Source: Rhodanobacteraceae bacterium (GTDB taxonomy: Bacteria; Pseudomonadota; Gammaproteobacteria; Xanthomonadales; Rhodanobacteraceae). Taken from it: DNA of 64,000 bases. Positions 40,868 to 49,263 of this stretch are shown piece by piece. Where the stretch lies: NCBI GenBank assembly GCA_016790075.1, contig JAEUPP010000005.1, positions 62,001-126,000 of the forward strand. The letters are read 5' to 3'. The notes beneath the pieces were generated by a model, which was not told the DNA's origin, searched no databases, and saw nothing but the letters and a program-made list of their open reading frames with translations. A program made the translations under genes and the position numbers. Positions within the stretch are counted from its first letter, which is position 1. Every line of letters begins with the position of its first letter.

Positions 40868-41647
40868 TCAGCTTTCGAGCGCGGCCTCAAGCAGCTGCCG
40901 TATCACGGCGGCTGTCGGCTCGGCGCGCTGCGGAAGATATGAAAAATCATCCTCGTCCATGTAGTTGAGCTGCGCGAGTTCGAGTTGAATCGCTTCGACG
41001 CGGTCGGCCGGACTGCCGTAATGGCGCGTGATGTAGCCGCCCTTGAAGCGTCCGTTGATGGCATAACTGTAGCGCGACTGGGCCGACAGTACAGCCGCCA
41101 GCCGCGCCTGCAGCGCCGGGCTACAACTCGTGCCACCTGCAGTACCGAGATTGAAGTCGGGCAAGCGACCGTCAAACAGAAACGGCACGACGCTACGAAT
41201 CGAATGGCCTTCCCACAGCACGACGCGGCCGTGTTCGGCACGCAGCCGTGCCAGCTCCTGCTGCAGCGCCGCGTGGTAAGGCCTCCAGTAGCTGTCCACA
41301 CGCGCGGCGATCTCCTCTGGTCCGGGCTGCTTCCCCGGCAGATACACCGGCTCACCACTGAATTGCACGATGGGGCAGAGGCCTGTCGTGTTCTGGCCCG
41401 GATACAAGGACACATCATCCGGCGGCCGGTTCAGATCGACCACATAGCGCGAGAAACGCGGAACCAGAACCGAAGCCCCGAGTTCGCGCGCGAAGGCGTA
41501 GAGCCGGCTCACATGCCAGTCCGTATCCGGCGTGCGGCGCGCTGCCGGTGTCATTCGTGCAGCAACCTCAGGCGGCAACTCGGCGCCGTCATGTGGCAGC
41601 GAAATCAGCAGCGGCGCAGTGCCGTGGTGCAGGGTGCATAGGGACAT
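40868..41647 (-). CDS. hutG: N-formylglutamate amidohydrolase (HutG-like)
   Basis: The 259-residue protein has the N-formylglutamate deformylase pattern: LLISLPHDGAELP, TDWHVSRLYAFA, VVDLNRP, PYHAALQQEL, LWEGHSI and GGYITRHYGSP. This zinc enzyme ends histidine breakdown by freeing glutamate and formate. No other hut gene lies in the window, so the pathway role is inferred from family only. The ATG at 41647 is preferred over one 10 codons upstream because the family starts there. Confidence 0.85.
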   Translation of the reverse strand: MSLCTLHHGTAPLLISLPHDGAELPPEVAARMTPAARRTPDTDWHVSRLYAFARELGASVLVPRFSRYVVDLNRPPDDVSLYPGQNTTGLCPIVQFSGEPVYLPGKQPGPEEIAARVDSYWRPYHAALQQELARLRAEHGRVVLWEGHSIRSVVPFLFDGRLPDFNLGTAGGTSCSPALQARLAAVLSAQSRYSYAINGRFKGGYITRHYGSPADRVEAIQLELAQLNYMDEDDFSYLPQRAEPTAAVIRQLLEAALES

Positions 41648-41736
41648 GGGGCTACCTTTGCCGATGGAACACCGCAACGCCGTTGCAACATCGCTCGCCG
41701 GTCCGTGTGCAAGCGGGCCGCAAGGCCGCCATGAAG

Positions 41737-42993
41737 CTACAAATGGAAACGCATCGGATCATACGGCCGCGGATCCAGTACCGGCGTCGCACCGGTGATG
41801 ATCTCGGCAACCAGCTCGCCACTGGCCAGCGACATGCTCACTCCGAGCATGCCATGCCCCGTTGCCAAGGTCAGATTCGCGCAGCGGCCGCTACGGCCGA
41901 GCAGGGGCAGATCGTCCCAGGTCATGGGCCGCCAGCCAAACCACTCCTCGCACACCCGCGGCCCCTCGGGCTCGCGCAGATAGCGCGCGGCGCCGCGACG
42001 CAGCGCATCCAGGCGCAGACGATTGAGGCTGCTGTCGTAGCCGGCGAATTCCATGGTGCTGCCCAGCCGATAACCGTCATCCCAGGCCGTGACGCAGACG
42101 CTGTCTTCCTTGAGTACCAGCGGAATGCGCGGCGCCAATGCGGGACGTTCATAAGTGATCGAATAACCCTTGCCCGGCTGCAGCGGAATGCGCAGACCAA
42201 GCCGGCGCGCCAGGGGTGCCGACCAGGCCCCTAGCGCGAGCACGACTTCCTCGGCGCGATAACGCCCCTGCGCCGTCTGCACCGCAGCGACGCGTGATGC
42301 AGACAACAGGAAATCATCGACCGCGCAATCCTCGATGATCTCCGCACCGGCACCGCGCACCAGGCGCGCAAGCTCCATCACATAGCGATCGGGCCGCAGT
42401 TGCGCATCCCCGGAATGGAATACGCCGCCGACCACGCTATCACTCAGACACGGCTCCAGCGCCTGCAGCGCCGCCGCACTGCGTTCCTCCACCGCAATAC
42501 CGACCGCACGCAGGCTGTCGAGATGCCAGCCAAACGCATCCAGCTCCCGTTGTGTGCGGAACACATAGAGCGTGCCATTTTCCGCAAAACCACAGTTCAT
42601 GCCCTGCGTGGCAACGAGATCGCCGATCAGCCCACGCGAACGCGTGAGGATCTGCGCCTTGGCGCGATTCACCGCATTGAAATCGCGCCAGTTGCAGCGG
42701 CCTGCGAAACGCAGCATCCAGCTGAACAGCTCGAAATCGGCCCTGGGTGCAATATGAAACGGAGCATCCTTGCGCCACATCATGCGCAAGGCCTTGGTGA
42801 CCATGCCTGGCATTGCCAGCGGTGCCGCATGGCTCGGCGTCAAGGTGCCGCAGTTGCCATGTGATGCACCGCCGCCAACACGCCCGCGGTCCAGCACGGT
42901 AACCCGGCGTCCCCGCTGCAGCAGATACCAGGCGCAGGAAAGGCCTATGACTCCGGCCCCGAGAATCAGCACATCGGTCTTGGTTTCGCGCAT
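41737..42993 (-). CDS. dadA: FAD-dependent D-amino-acid dehydrogenase-like oxidoreductase
   Basis: The 418-residue DAO-type flavoprotein begins with the FAD-binding DVLILGAGVIGLSCAWYLLQRG. It has RVGGGASHGNCGTLTPSHA and ends with GWRPMTWDDLPLLGRSG and ATGHGMLGVSMSLASGELVAE. This matches DadA and the related D-hydroxyproline dehydrogenases; the two cannot be told apart here. The enzyme should work at the inner membrane, passing electrons to quinone. The start at 42993 fits the Rossmann fold beginning. Confidence 0.83.
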   Translation of the reverse strand: MRETKTDVLILGAGVIGLSCAWYLLQRGRRVTVLDRGRVGGGASHGNCGTLTPSHAAPLAMPGMVTKALRMMWRKDAPFHIAPRADFELFSWMLRFAGRCNWRDFNAVNRAKAQILTRSRGLIGDLVATQGMNCGFAENGTLYVFRTQRELDAFGWHLDSLRAVGIAVEERSAAALQALEPCLSDSVVGGVFHSGDAQLRPDRYVMELARLVRGAGAEIIEDCAVDDFLLSASRVAAVQTAQGRYRAEEVVLALGAWSAPLARRLGLRIPLQPGKGYSITYERPALAPRIPLVLKEDSVCVTAWDDGYRLGSTMEFAGYDSSLNRLRLDALRRGAARYLREPEGPRVCEEWFGWRPMTWDDLPLLGRSGRCANLTLATGHGMLGVSMSLASGELVAEIITGATPVLDPRPYDPMRFHL

Positions 42994-43037
42994 TCGGTAA
43001 TCGTAACGATTTTCCGGTCCCGCCCGCCACGCAGGTA

Positions 43038-43066
43038 TTGCCAATCCAGATCGCCCTCATTAAGAT
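43038..43066 (+). promoter_or_regulatory. sigma-70 promoter of tRNA-Pro
   Basis: TTGCCA and TAAGAT are separated by exactly 17 nt and lie just before the tRNA. A GC-rich stretch (GCGC) follows the -10, as in stringently controlled stable RNA promoters. Confidence 0.7.
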
Positions 43067-43078
43067 GCGCAGCTCACT

Positions 43079-43155
43079 CGGGGTGTAGCTCAGCCTGGTA
43101 GAGCGCTACGTTCGGGACGTAGAAGTCGCAGGTTCAAATCCTGTCTCCCCGACCA
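43079..43155 (+). tRNA. tRNA-Pro(CGG)
   Basis: The 77-nt sequence folds as a cloverleaf with encoded CCA. The anticodon stem CTACG/CGTAG encloses TTCGGGA, so the anticodon is CGG at 43113-43115 and reads the proline codon CCG. D-loop (AGCCTGGTA) and T-arm (GCAGG-TTCAAAT-CCTGT) are standard. The acceptor pairs CGGGG/CCCCG, with one T-T mismatch at the sixth pair. Confidence 0.97.
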
Positions 43156-43174
43156 ATGGATTCAGTTGGTTAGC

Positions 43175-43199
43175 AAAGGCCCGCCTCGTGCGGGCCTTT
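43175..43199 (+). terminator. terminator of tRNA-Pro
   Basis: A 10-bp stem (AAAGGCCCGC and its complement) with a CTCGT loop begins 20 nt after the tRNA and is followed by GTCTTTGT. Confidence 0.8.
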
Positions 43200-43236
43200 G
43201 TCTTTGTGCTTGGCCTCTTTCTGCCCCTGGCAAACG

Positions 43237-43439
43237 CGAATTACGCGTATCGTCTGCGGCGCGTACGTGACTACGGATTCCTGCAGGGCAAGGCAAAGCA
43301 GCGATTGGCTATGGTGCAGCGGATCCTGCGCGTGCCGACTTCCGCACCAGCACTACATCTGAGTCCACCGATGTACTGCCCGCACTGCCGGACACCGATG
43401 CGTGTCGTCGGCCAGATACTGCATCGACCCGACGGATAA
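43237..43439 (+). pseudogene. IS91-type transposase C-terminal remnant (probable)
   Basis: A frame that opens inside the tRNA terminator continues as RLRRVRDYGFLQGKAKQRL, then RILRVPTSAPAL and a final MYCPHCRTPMRVVGQIL, and ends at 43439. The RDYGFLxGxAK segment and the CPHCxxPM zinc-like ending are what I remember of the C-terminus of IS91/IS801-type transposases. No upstream part of a transposase is present, so this is read as a 3' leftover of an old insertion beside the tRNA. The call rests on memory of the family. Confidence 0.45.
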
Positions 43440-43717
43440 GCCACAACGACGATCACACCCCACAGTCCGGATGCGCTCCACACCGTGCGCTGTCGTCACC
43501 GGAAAATCAACCGGAACCGCTCGCTACAGCCAACATCGCTCCGCTTTTTCTGCAGGACTGTATCGCAGGCACCTCCTCGTGACGCCAAAGAAAAAAGCAA
43601 AAAAGCAACACCTTGTTAATGACATCACCCTGCAACAGAAGGACCGGGCTTGTTCGACTCTGGATAGAATCGCCGCTGCGCGCGATCTAACCCTATTCGA
43701 TACGCGGCAGGCCAATG
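43440..43717. other. intergenic stretch after the transposase remnant
   Basis: An open frame here (43402-43755 on plus) has no ribosome site and no family features, and its composition is unlike its neighbours. There is an A-rich patch near 43580-43605. Nothing further was recognised. Confidence 0.4.
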
Positions 43718-44035
43718 CTACTTGGCGGCCCGCTCCTTGTGCTCAGGAAGCATGACCAGCTCGACCCACTCTTGAAGGCTCCGATAGATGGATGCGCCAG
43801 GCCAAGGGAGTCGCTCCTGACTTTGGGACCAAGTAAGGTGGACTTGAGCCACTCGCCCCGACCCATCGAGTATTTGAAAAAGGGCATCATCTCCGTTCCC
43901 CCGGGCGATGAGCCTGACTGCAAGACCGTACATGCAATGCCCGGGCGGCACTTCGCGCTCAAGCTGCCTGCAAAAGGCCTCATGGAACTGCTCATCGAGA
44001 TTTTCAGTTGACCACCACGGCTCAAGCCATTTCAT
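43718..44035 (-). CDS. conserved hypothetical protein, about 105 residues
   Basis: The acidic soluble protein begins MKWLEPWWST and has NLDEQFHEAFCRQLEREV, VRLIARGNGDDALFQILDGSGRVAQVHLTW and PWPGASIYRSLQEWVE. It looks like a small conserved protein seen in other Xanthomonads, with no known function. The reading frame is open for another 73 codons upstream, running into the end of the RCC1 gene region. The ATG at 44035 is chosen because the family-like sequence begins there; a start further upstream cannot be excluded. Confidence 0.65.
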   Translation of the reverse strand: MKWLEPWWSTENLDEQFHEAFCRQLEREVPPGHCMYGLAVRLIARGNGDDALFQILDGSGRVAQVHLTWSQSQERLPWPGASIYRSLQEWVELVMLPEHKERAAK

Positions 44036-44129
44036 GCGGCGCCCTTCTGCTGCCTGACGCTTCAGGACCAAGGACACCCGCCGCTCCCAATCCGAGCCCG
44101 CCACCGCACTCGTCAGAACGCAGCCAAAC

Positions 44130-45662
44130 CTACTCAAAGCGATCGGCAAACAGGGCATCGCTGGGGACACATACCCCGCCAGCCGAAGGGCCGCTGAGCT
44201 GGCAGCTTGCATCGGCGGGGTAGGCCACGCAGAACGGCGACACGACACAGGCATAGCTGCGCAAGCGCAACGGATTCACTTCGGTGGCCAGGGTCACATC
44301 CCAACTATTTGGCAGTGTGGATGATTGCGCACCGGTAGCCGGATAACGGCCATTGCCGAGATTGCCGGTCTTGTTGCGGCCCCAGGAATACAGGCGCCCG
44401 TCCGTATCCAGGGCGTAAGCGTAAAAGGCCGCTGCGTTGCCGCTGAACACCTGGCTGAAACGATGGCCGGGCGAAAACAGCCGCGTCGCGCGCAGCACGA
44501 TCAGCTCACCCACGCCCCAGTCCCATTTGTAGGGTCCGCCTCCACCACCCGGATTGGAGATGCCACAAGTGCCGCTGCCGAGGCAATTGTAGGCATGCGC
44601 CCAGTCCATGCCCTGACCATTGCCAACCTCCCCCTGCACCGCATCCCCCCAGGCCCACAGACTGCCGTCGCTGAGGATGGCGAAAAATGCCGTGGAACTG
44701 GCGGCGATCTTGCTGACCGGCAACGGCAGACCAAGGTCCACATCGATGCGTTTCGGGGTCGGCAAATTCACCGCCACATTGGCTGCGCCGGTACCCTGCC
44801 CCAGCAATTCGCCGTGATAGCCGAAGCCATAGAGCTGCCCCAGGTCATTCAAAAATATCCGCGCCCCCGACCCGCTCGCTGCCATCGCTACAAGGCTGCC
44901 CGTTCCCGAAGGGAGGGAAACCAGCTGCGGACGGGTATAGTCGACCGCATCAATCCCCGCGTAAGGCAAACCCAGGTCGCGACGGCTCTGATAGCCGCCA
45001 TGGCCGCCCCAGCTGTACACGGCTCCGTTCTGCATCAGGGCATTGGCGACATAACCGGTGGAGAACTGCTTCACGGCACCACCGCCGGGCATCACCACCT
45101 GGGTCGGGTACTCCGTCCAGCCTCCGGCCGTGCCGTTGCCGAGCAGGCCGCCTGAAGTATCGCCCCAGACCCACAGCGATCCATCCGCCTTGATCGCCGC
45201 ATCGATGAAAGCTCCCGCATAGATCGAGACCACGTTGCCGAAGGGATTGCCCAGATTGTCGCGCAGGACTTTGTAGGGCTTGAATTTGTCGGGTGAGCCG
45301 CCGCCGGCCGGATTTCCGCTGTACAGGTAGCCGCCCCATACCCAGACATTGCCGCCGCTATCCAGGGCCATGGACTGGTGCAGCCCACCTGCGACATCGA
45401 CGATGACAGTGCCCGCAGGAAAGTCAGTAGCTAGCGGCAAGTAGGCCGCTTGCCCTCCAGCGGTTCCCAGTTCGCCCAGAGCATTGCCCGGACCCAGGCT
45501 ATATAGCTTGCCCGCCGGCGTCAGAAAAAAAGTGGAATATTCCGCAACTCCGACCTTGACCACACCGGACGAAGCGGGCGACGTGGCAGCGGCGTGGACC
45601 ACCGCGACTGAGGCAAACACCAACATGGCGGCGACTCTGCTGGCAACGGCAAATATTCTCAC
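44130..45662 (-). CDS. secreted RCC1-repeat beta-propeller protein
   Basis: The 510-residue protein has a signal peptide (FAVASRVAAMLVFASVAVVHAA) and many RCC1-type blades, for example DGSLWVWGD, GAVYSWGGHG, GQLYGFGYHG, GSLWAWGD and GRLYSWGRN. These form a seven-bladed propeller used for binding. The GTG at 45662 is the start: GGAGG lies 6 nt upstream and the signal peptide begins there; an upstream extension of 21 codons lacks both. A Cys-rich tail precedes the ending LFADRFE, which resembles the end of the secreted nuclease at 9502. The partner is unknown. Confidence 0.83.
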   Translation of the reverse strand: MRIFAVASRVAAMLVFASVAVVHAAATSPASSGVVKVGVAEYSTFFLTPAGKLYSLGPGNALGELGTAGGQAAYLPLATDFPAGTVIVDVAGGLHQSMALDSGGNVWVWGGYLYSGNPAGGGSPDKFKPYKVLRDNLGNPFGNVVSIYAGAFIDAAIKADGSLWVWGDTSGGLLGNGTAGGWTEYPTQVVMPGGGAVKQFSTGYVANALMQNGAVYSWGGHGGYQSRRDLGLPYAGIDAVDYTRPQLVSLPSGTGSLVAMAASGSGARIFLNDLGQLYGFGYHGELLGQGTGAANVAVNLPTPKRIDVDLGLPLPVSKIAASSTAFFAILSDGSLWAWGDAVQGEVGNGQGMDWAHAYNCLGSGTCGISNPGGGGGPYKWDWGVGELIVLRATRLFSPGHRFSQVFSGNAAAFYAYALDTDGRLYSWGRNKTGNLGNGRYPATGAQSSTLPNSWDVTLATEVNPLRLRSYACVVSPFCVAYPADASCQLSGPSAGGVCVPSDALFADRFE

Positions 45663-45918
45663 ACGCCCCTCCGGAACGAGCTCGCTAAACCGCAGCAGTG
45701 TAGCGCCGGTCGGATGCTGCACCATTCCCGATAACGGTGCCCGCGCGAAACGCCGCCCCGACAGGGTGGCGCCGGTCCGCGAAGGCTGCTGCCCCGCCCA
45801 GATGAGAGGAACGGCGCGCTACGTCCACTGTGATGTTACGGGAACGCCCGGCCGGCCGGGACTGGCAAAGCCGGCTACGCCACGACTCCGCCATCGTCGA
45901 CAACATAACGAGGGGCAC

Positions 45919-47475
45919 ATGGACACTTCATCGGGCAAAGCGGTTCGGCGCGGCACGATTCTCTCCACCTGCGTCGCAATGCTGTGTTTGGGAGGCTGTG
46001 CGTTGTCGCCCTATGTGGTCAAAGACAGCAAGACGAAGCTCCCTGTCCTGAGCGCGAACTGTGCCAATGGCCAAAGCGCGCCAAGCATGGTTGGCGCCGT
46101 CGCAGCAGCCGACGGGCTCGAGCAGCGCTACCACAAGATCGCCGATCAGGAGCGTCGCACACGCAGCATCGCCGTCGGTGCCGCCATTCCGCTCGGCGTC
46201 ATCGGCATGTATCAGGGCGCAACGGGCGCCGGTTCGTCGCGTTCTATTGCGGCGCTGGGTCTGGCGGGTGCCGGCAGCTATCTGGGTGCGCAAACCTTTA
46301 CCGCCACACCGCGCGAGCTGGTCTATCTCGCCGGAGCCAAGGCACTGAACTGCGTACGGCGCGCCTACGCACCCTTCGAATCTCTCGGCACCAACGAGTT
46401 CGACAGCGCGATCAGCCGTCACCAGCTGGCACTGGGCGAGCTGTCCAACGCTATCGCGAAACAGGAAGCAAACCAGGGCGGCGGCACGGACGACCTGCGC
46501 CTGTTGACGTATGCGCGCAAGGTGCAAGGCACGGCGCAAGATACTTATACCGACGCCTTGCGCCTGCAGCGTGAGGTACGCCAGCTGGGCGTGCATTTCT
46601 GCACAATGATCAAGGACATCAGCACACAGGTCGCGATCGAGGCACGCAAGACCGAGCCCGAGCCCGCCGCCGTGCTGGCCAGCATCGCCTTGCTGCCGAA
46701 GATCCAGACCTCGATCACAGGGCGCATGCTACCAAGCGCGTCGGTGCCAGCCGCACCGGAGGCGGCCAAGTTGAGGCAGCCGGCCGCTGCGGCAGGAACG
46801 GCGTTAACCGACCAAGGCGACCGAACTGAGCTGCTCGAAAAAATTGCCGCTGCTGCCCATACCATGGCCATCTTGTCGGCACAGATCGCGGCAACCGCAA
46901 ACCCGGCAGGCAGCAACACACAGGCACAGGCCTGCGAATCGCCCCAGGCACAGATCACGCTGACCATTACGCCGGATGTATCGACACTCGCACTGGCCGA
47001 AGGCGAGAGCTATCGCTTCACCATTCGCAGCCAGATCGGCAATCCGACCTATCAGATCGACGGTGGCAGCACCGCTTCGCTGGGCGCACAACTCCTGATC
47101 GAATCCGGCCAGACGGTGCTGCTGGTAACCGCACTCAAACCTAGCGGTGCGACCCCGGCCAGCCTGACGATCCGGGACGGTTCCGGGGCGCTCAGCAAGT
47201 CGATCGCCGTAACGGTCGCGGCAAAGCCCGCTGCGACCGACACCGGGAACACCAAATCTTCGCAATGCGCGCCGCGGCCCGGCGAGGACAAGAGCCTGGT
47301 CATGGACCCGGCCAAGGTCAAGTTGCTGCAGCTAAAGCTAGGTATGCCGGCCAATCTCCAGACCGGTTGCGTCGGCGACCTTACGCGCGGCGAGATCAGA
47401 ACATTCCAGCAGAAGAACGGGCTGGCGCAGGACGGTGCGCTAACAGCGGCGCTCTGGGACAAGGTGACCAACTGA
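45919..47475 (+). CDS. lipoprotein with peptidoglycan-binding-like C-terminus
   Basis: The 518-residue protein has a lipobox (LCLGGC) and a Gly/Ala-rich hairpin (about 85-115) that could insert in a membrane. A helical middle part with coiled-coil character and a beta domain (about 350-435, starting ITLTITPDVSTLALAEGESY) follow. The C-terminus, about 470-518, is like a PG_binding_1 domain: KLLQLKLGMP, TRGEIRTFQQKNGL and GALTAALWDKV. AGGGG lies 4 nt before the ATG. It should link the outer membrane to the cell wall. It stands before a broken stretch and a membrane-protein gene in the same direction. The family is not recognised. Confidence 0.75.
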   Translation: MDTSSGKAVRRGTILSTCVAMLCLGGCALSPYVVKDSKTKLPVLSANCANGQSAPSMVGAVAAADGLEQRYHKIADQERRTRSIAVGAAIPLGVIGMYQGATGAGSSRSIAALGLAGAGSYLGAQTFTATPRELVYLAGAKALNCVRRAYAPFESLGTNEFDSAISRHQLALGELSNAIAKQEANQGGGTDDLRLLTYARKVQGTAQDTYTDALRLQREVRQLGVHFCTMIKDISTQVAIEARKTEPEPAAVLASIALLPKIQTSITGRMLPSASVPAAPEAAKLRQPAAAAGTALTDQGDRTELLEKIAAAAHTMAILSAQIAATANPAGSNTQAQACESPQAQITLTITPDVSTLALAEGESYRFTIRSQIGNPTYQIDGGSTASLGAQLLIESGQTVLLVTALKPSGATPASLTIRDGSGALSKSIAVTVAAKPAATDTGNTKSSQCAPRPGEDKSLVMDPAKVKLLQLKLGMPANLQTGCVGDLTRGEIRTFQQKNGLAQDGALTAALWDKVTN

Positions 47476-47856
47476 ACCCGCCTCGACGCCCAGGACAACC
47501 CTATGGCCCGTCGTGCAGTGCTGATCGGCACCGAAGCCGGAACTGAATCTGGTCGGCATCAAGAATGGCACCCGTCTCTTGCGGCATCGAGGCTTGGCGG
47601 GATAGTCAAGATTGACAGCGGAGTATCACGGTCTCACGACAGACGCGCGACTGGACCTGCCCGCGAAGAACCAAACGTCCCAATCCGCGTCGTCGCGCCG
47701 CGCCAGTCCCACCGCTGTACGCATATACGTCAATAACCGACACATGATCTTTTTCAGAAAAAACTTTTTGCACTTCGCAAACTGCATGACTACCCTTCCC
47801 GTGGCCACACGGGGTCATCACGGCTACTGCGCGCAACCAGCAACCTGGAGAGCATC
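47476..47856 (+). other. 381-nt stretch with a well-placed start but no intact gene
   Basis: An ATG at 47503 with AGGA 8 nt upstream begins MARRAVLIGTEAG, like the start of caspase-type (C14) peptidases, but the frame then loses family character and stops at 47736. Another phase, 47540-47605, reads LNLVGIKNGTRLLRHRG before a stop. This may be the scar of a gene lost between the lipoprotein and the membrane protein. An AT-rich patch with the promoter at 47768-47796 follows. Confidence 0.3.
47768..47796 (+). promoter_or_regulatory. candidate sigma-70 promoter
   Basis: TTGCAC and TACCCT are 17 nt apart, 60 nt before the membrane-protein ATG. The sequence before them is AT-rich. Confidence 0.5.
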
Positions 47857-48768
47857 ATGACCGGCGCCCAATTCGCACATCGCCTACGTGTCGCACTGCG
47901 TATTGGCTGCTTGTTGCTGGTCGCTGTGGCCATGTCACCACAGGCGGCAGCGCAGGACGCAACCCCCTTGGCATCGGCCGCTGCAGCACAGACCGCTACC
48001 GCGCCGCCTGTCGCAACGCCGGTTGCTACGGCACTAGCCGCGGAAGCAGGCAGCAACGCAGCCAGCAGCAATACGCCGCCAAAATCCATCGAGCAGCTGT
48101 TGCCACAACTGCTAGGTCTGTTCGTCGTCGCCACCGTGCTCGAACTGGCACTGAGCTTGCTGTTCCAGTGGCGGCTTTACCGCGAGTTCTTCAACGGCCG
48201 CGCGGTCAAGACCCTGGTCATGATTGCCGCAGGTTATGCTGTCGTTCTGTGCTTCGACTACGACATTTTTGCGCGTATCGCCGAACATGCGGGCGGAAAA
48301 GGCACGACCGGCACGTTTTCGCAGTTCCTGTCTGCCTGTGTGCTCGCCGGTGGCAGTGCTGGCGTCTATGAGTTGTTCAAGGCGTTGGGATTGCGTCCGC
48401 CGGTCGACCCCGAGAAGGACAAACCCAAGCCGGATGAAACCAAGGCCTGGGTTTCGGTGAAGATCATGCGCCAGCAGGCGCAGGGCGAAATCAAGGTTCA
48501 CCTGGTGGTTATCCCGACGCCAGACCCAGACAAGGACCCCCTACCCACCGCACTTGCGACGACAGTGAATACGCCGCGCAGCGTGGCACAGCGCCTGTTT
48601 GGCGTGTTTTTCGCTGATCCGCTGCGCTTCCCGAACTACGGCGGCTGGACAGTGCATGCGAGCACGCTGTACGAGATCTACGCGACCGACGAGGCCGCAC
48701 ATCGGCACACGATATATCGCGGCAAATTCGCCAACCGGGCAATTGTTGATTTCGTCGCGACCTTCTAG
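47857..48768 (+). CDS. membrane protein of unknown family
   Basis: The 303-residue protein starts with a signal peptide or membrane helix (IGCLLLVAVAMSPQAAAQ), then an Ala/Thr/Pro-rich spacer. Membrane helices lie near 90-110 (LLGLFVVATVLELALSLLF), 120-138 and 160-180. The C-terminal soluble domain of about 110 residues starts near WVSVKIMRQQ and ends with strand-like repeats. GGAGAG lies 6 nt before the ATG. The gene is closed by a strong terminator. No family is recognised; a partnership with the lipoprotein upstream is inferred from position only. Confidence 0.75.
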   Translation: MTGAQFAHRLRVALRIGCLLLVAVAMSPQAAAQDATPLASAAAAQTATAPPVATPVATALAAEAGSNAASSNTPPKSIEQLLPQLLGLFVVATVLELALSLLFQWRLYREFFNGRAVKTLVMIAAGYAVVLCFDYDIFARIAEHAGGKGTTGTFSQFLSACVLAGGSAGVYELFKALGLRPPVDPEKDKPKPDETKAWVSVKIMRQQAQGEIKVHLVVIPTPDPDKDPLPTALATTVNTPRSVAQRLFGVFFADPLRFPNYGGWTVHASTLYEIYATDEAAHRHTIYRGKFANRAIVDFVATF

Positions 48769-48793
48769 TGCATGCCGCTACGGCGGCTGGTGA

Positions 48794-48825
48794 AAAAAGG
48801 GCCCCGGCGCAACGGGGCCCTTTTT
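48794..48825. terminator. bidirectional rho-independent terminator
   Basis: An AAAAAGGGCCCC/GGGGCCCTTTTT stem closes an 8-nt loop between the convergent membrane-protein and cold-shock genes; A- and T-runs allow use in both directions. Confidence 0.93.
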
Positions 48826-48848
48826 CACTTGTGCAACGGCTGCAACGA

Positions 48849-49055
48849 CTACTGCACTGGCGTCACCGCCGAGGCCTGCGCACCCTTGGGGCCCTGGCTG
48901 ACGACAAAGCTCACACGTTGGCCTTCCTGCAAGGTGCGAAAACCCTTGCTAGAGATTGCCGAAAAATGGACGAAGACGTCGGAACCGCCGCCTTCCGGAG
49001 CAATGAAGCCGAAACCCTTGGCGTCGTTGAACCACTTTACCGTACCGAACTGCAT
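48849..49055 (-). CDS. cold-shock protein (CspA family)
   Basis: The 68-residue single-domain nucleic-acid chaperone begins [18 protein letters not shown], with RNP1 (KGFGFI) and RNP2 (VFVHF) motifs. It binds single-stranded RNA or DNA and melts structure. GAGGGG lies 5 nt before the ATG. A TATACT box at 49129-49134 would give a leader of about 65 nt or more, shorter than the long cspA leader of E. coli. Cold induction is possible but not shown. Confidence 0.96.
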   Translation of the reverse strand: MQFGTVKWFNDAKGFGFIAPEGGGSDVFVHFSAISSKGFRTLQEGQRVSFVVSQGPKGAQASAVTPVQ

Positions 49056-49128
49056 GACTTCCCCTCGAACGTTGCTGGACGAATGCGCGGCAGACTTCTC
49101 CCCCGAGTCGGCGCGCCGCGCGTGTACG

Positions 49129-49134
49129 AGTATA
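49129..49134 (-). promoter_or_regulatory. -10 box TATACT upstream of the cold-shock gene
   Basis: A perfect-looking TATACT on minus lies 74 nt before the start codon. No consensus -35 is found at the proper distance, so the assignment is tentative. Confidence 0.4.
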
Positions 49135-49263
49135 CGCAGCACGGTCAAAAGTGCGAGAGCATTAGCCGGGCGGCATGTGAGCCGTGTCACGCGACAAGCA
49201 ACAGAAATCCGACAGCCACAACGCTGAACGCACGACTGGGCCGAGTGGCCCGCGTCGGCGCCT

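Noticed and set aside
43079-43155. tRNA-Pro as attachment site of an integrated island ending near 48.8 kb
   Set aside because: No second copy of the tRNA 3' end was found downstream in the window, and no integrase gene is present.
43402-43755. 117-codon open frame after the transposase remnant
   Set aside because: No ribosome site and no recognisable sequence; it overlaps the end of a real minus-strand gene.
43715-44011. 98-codon open frame on plus opposite the conserved hypothetical
   Set aside because: The minus-strand frame has protein-like composition and a familiar pattern; this one does not.
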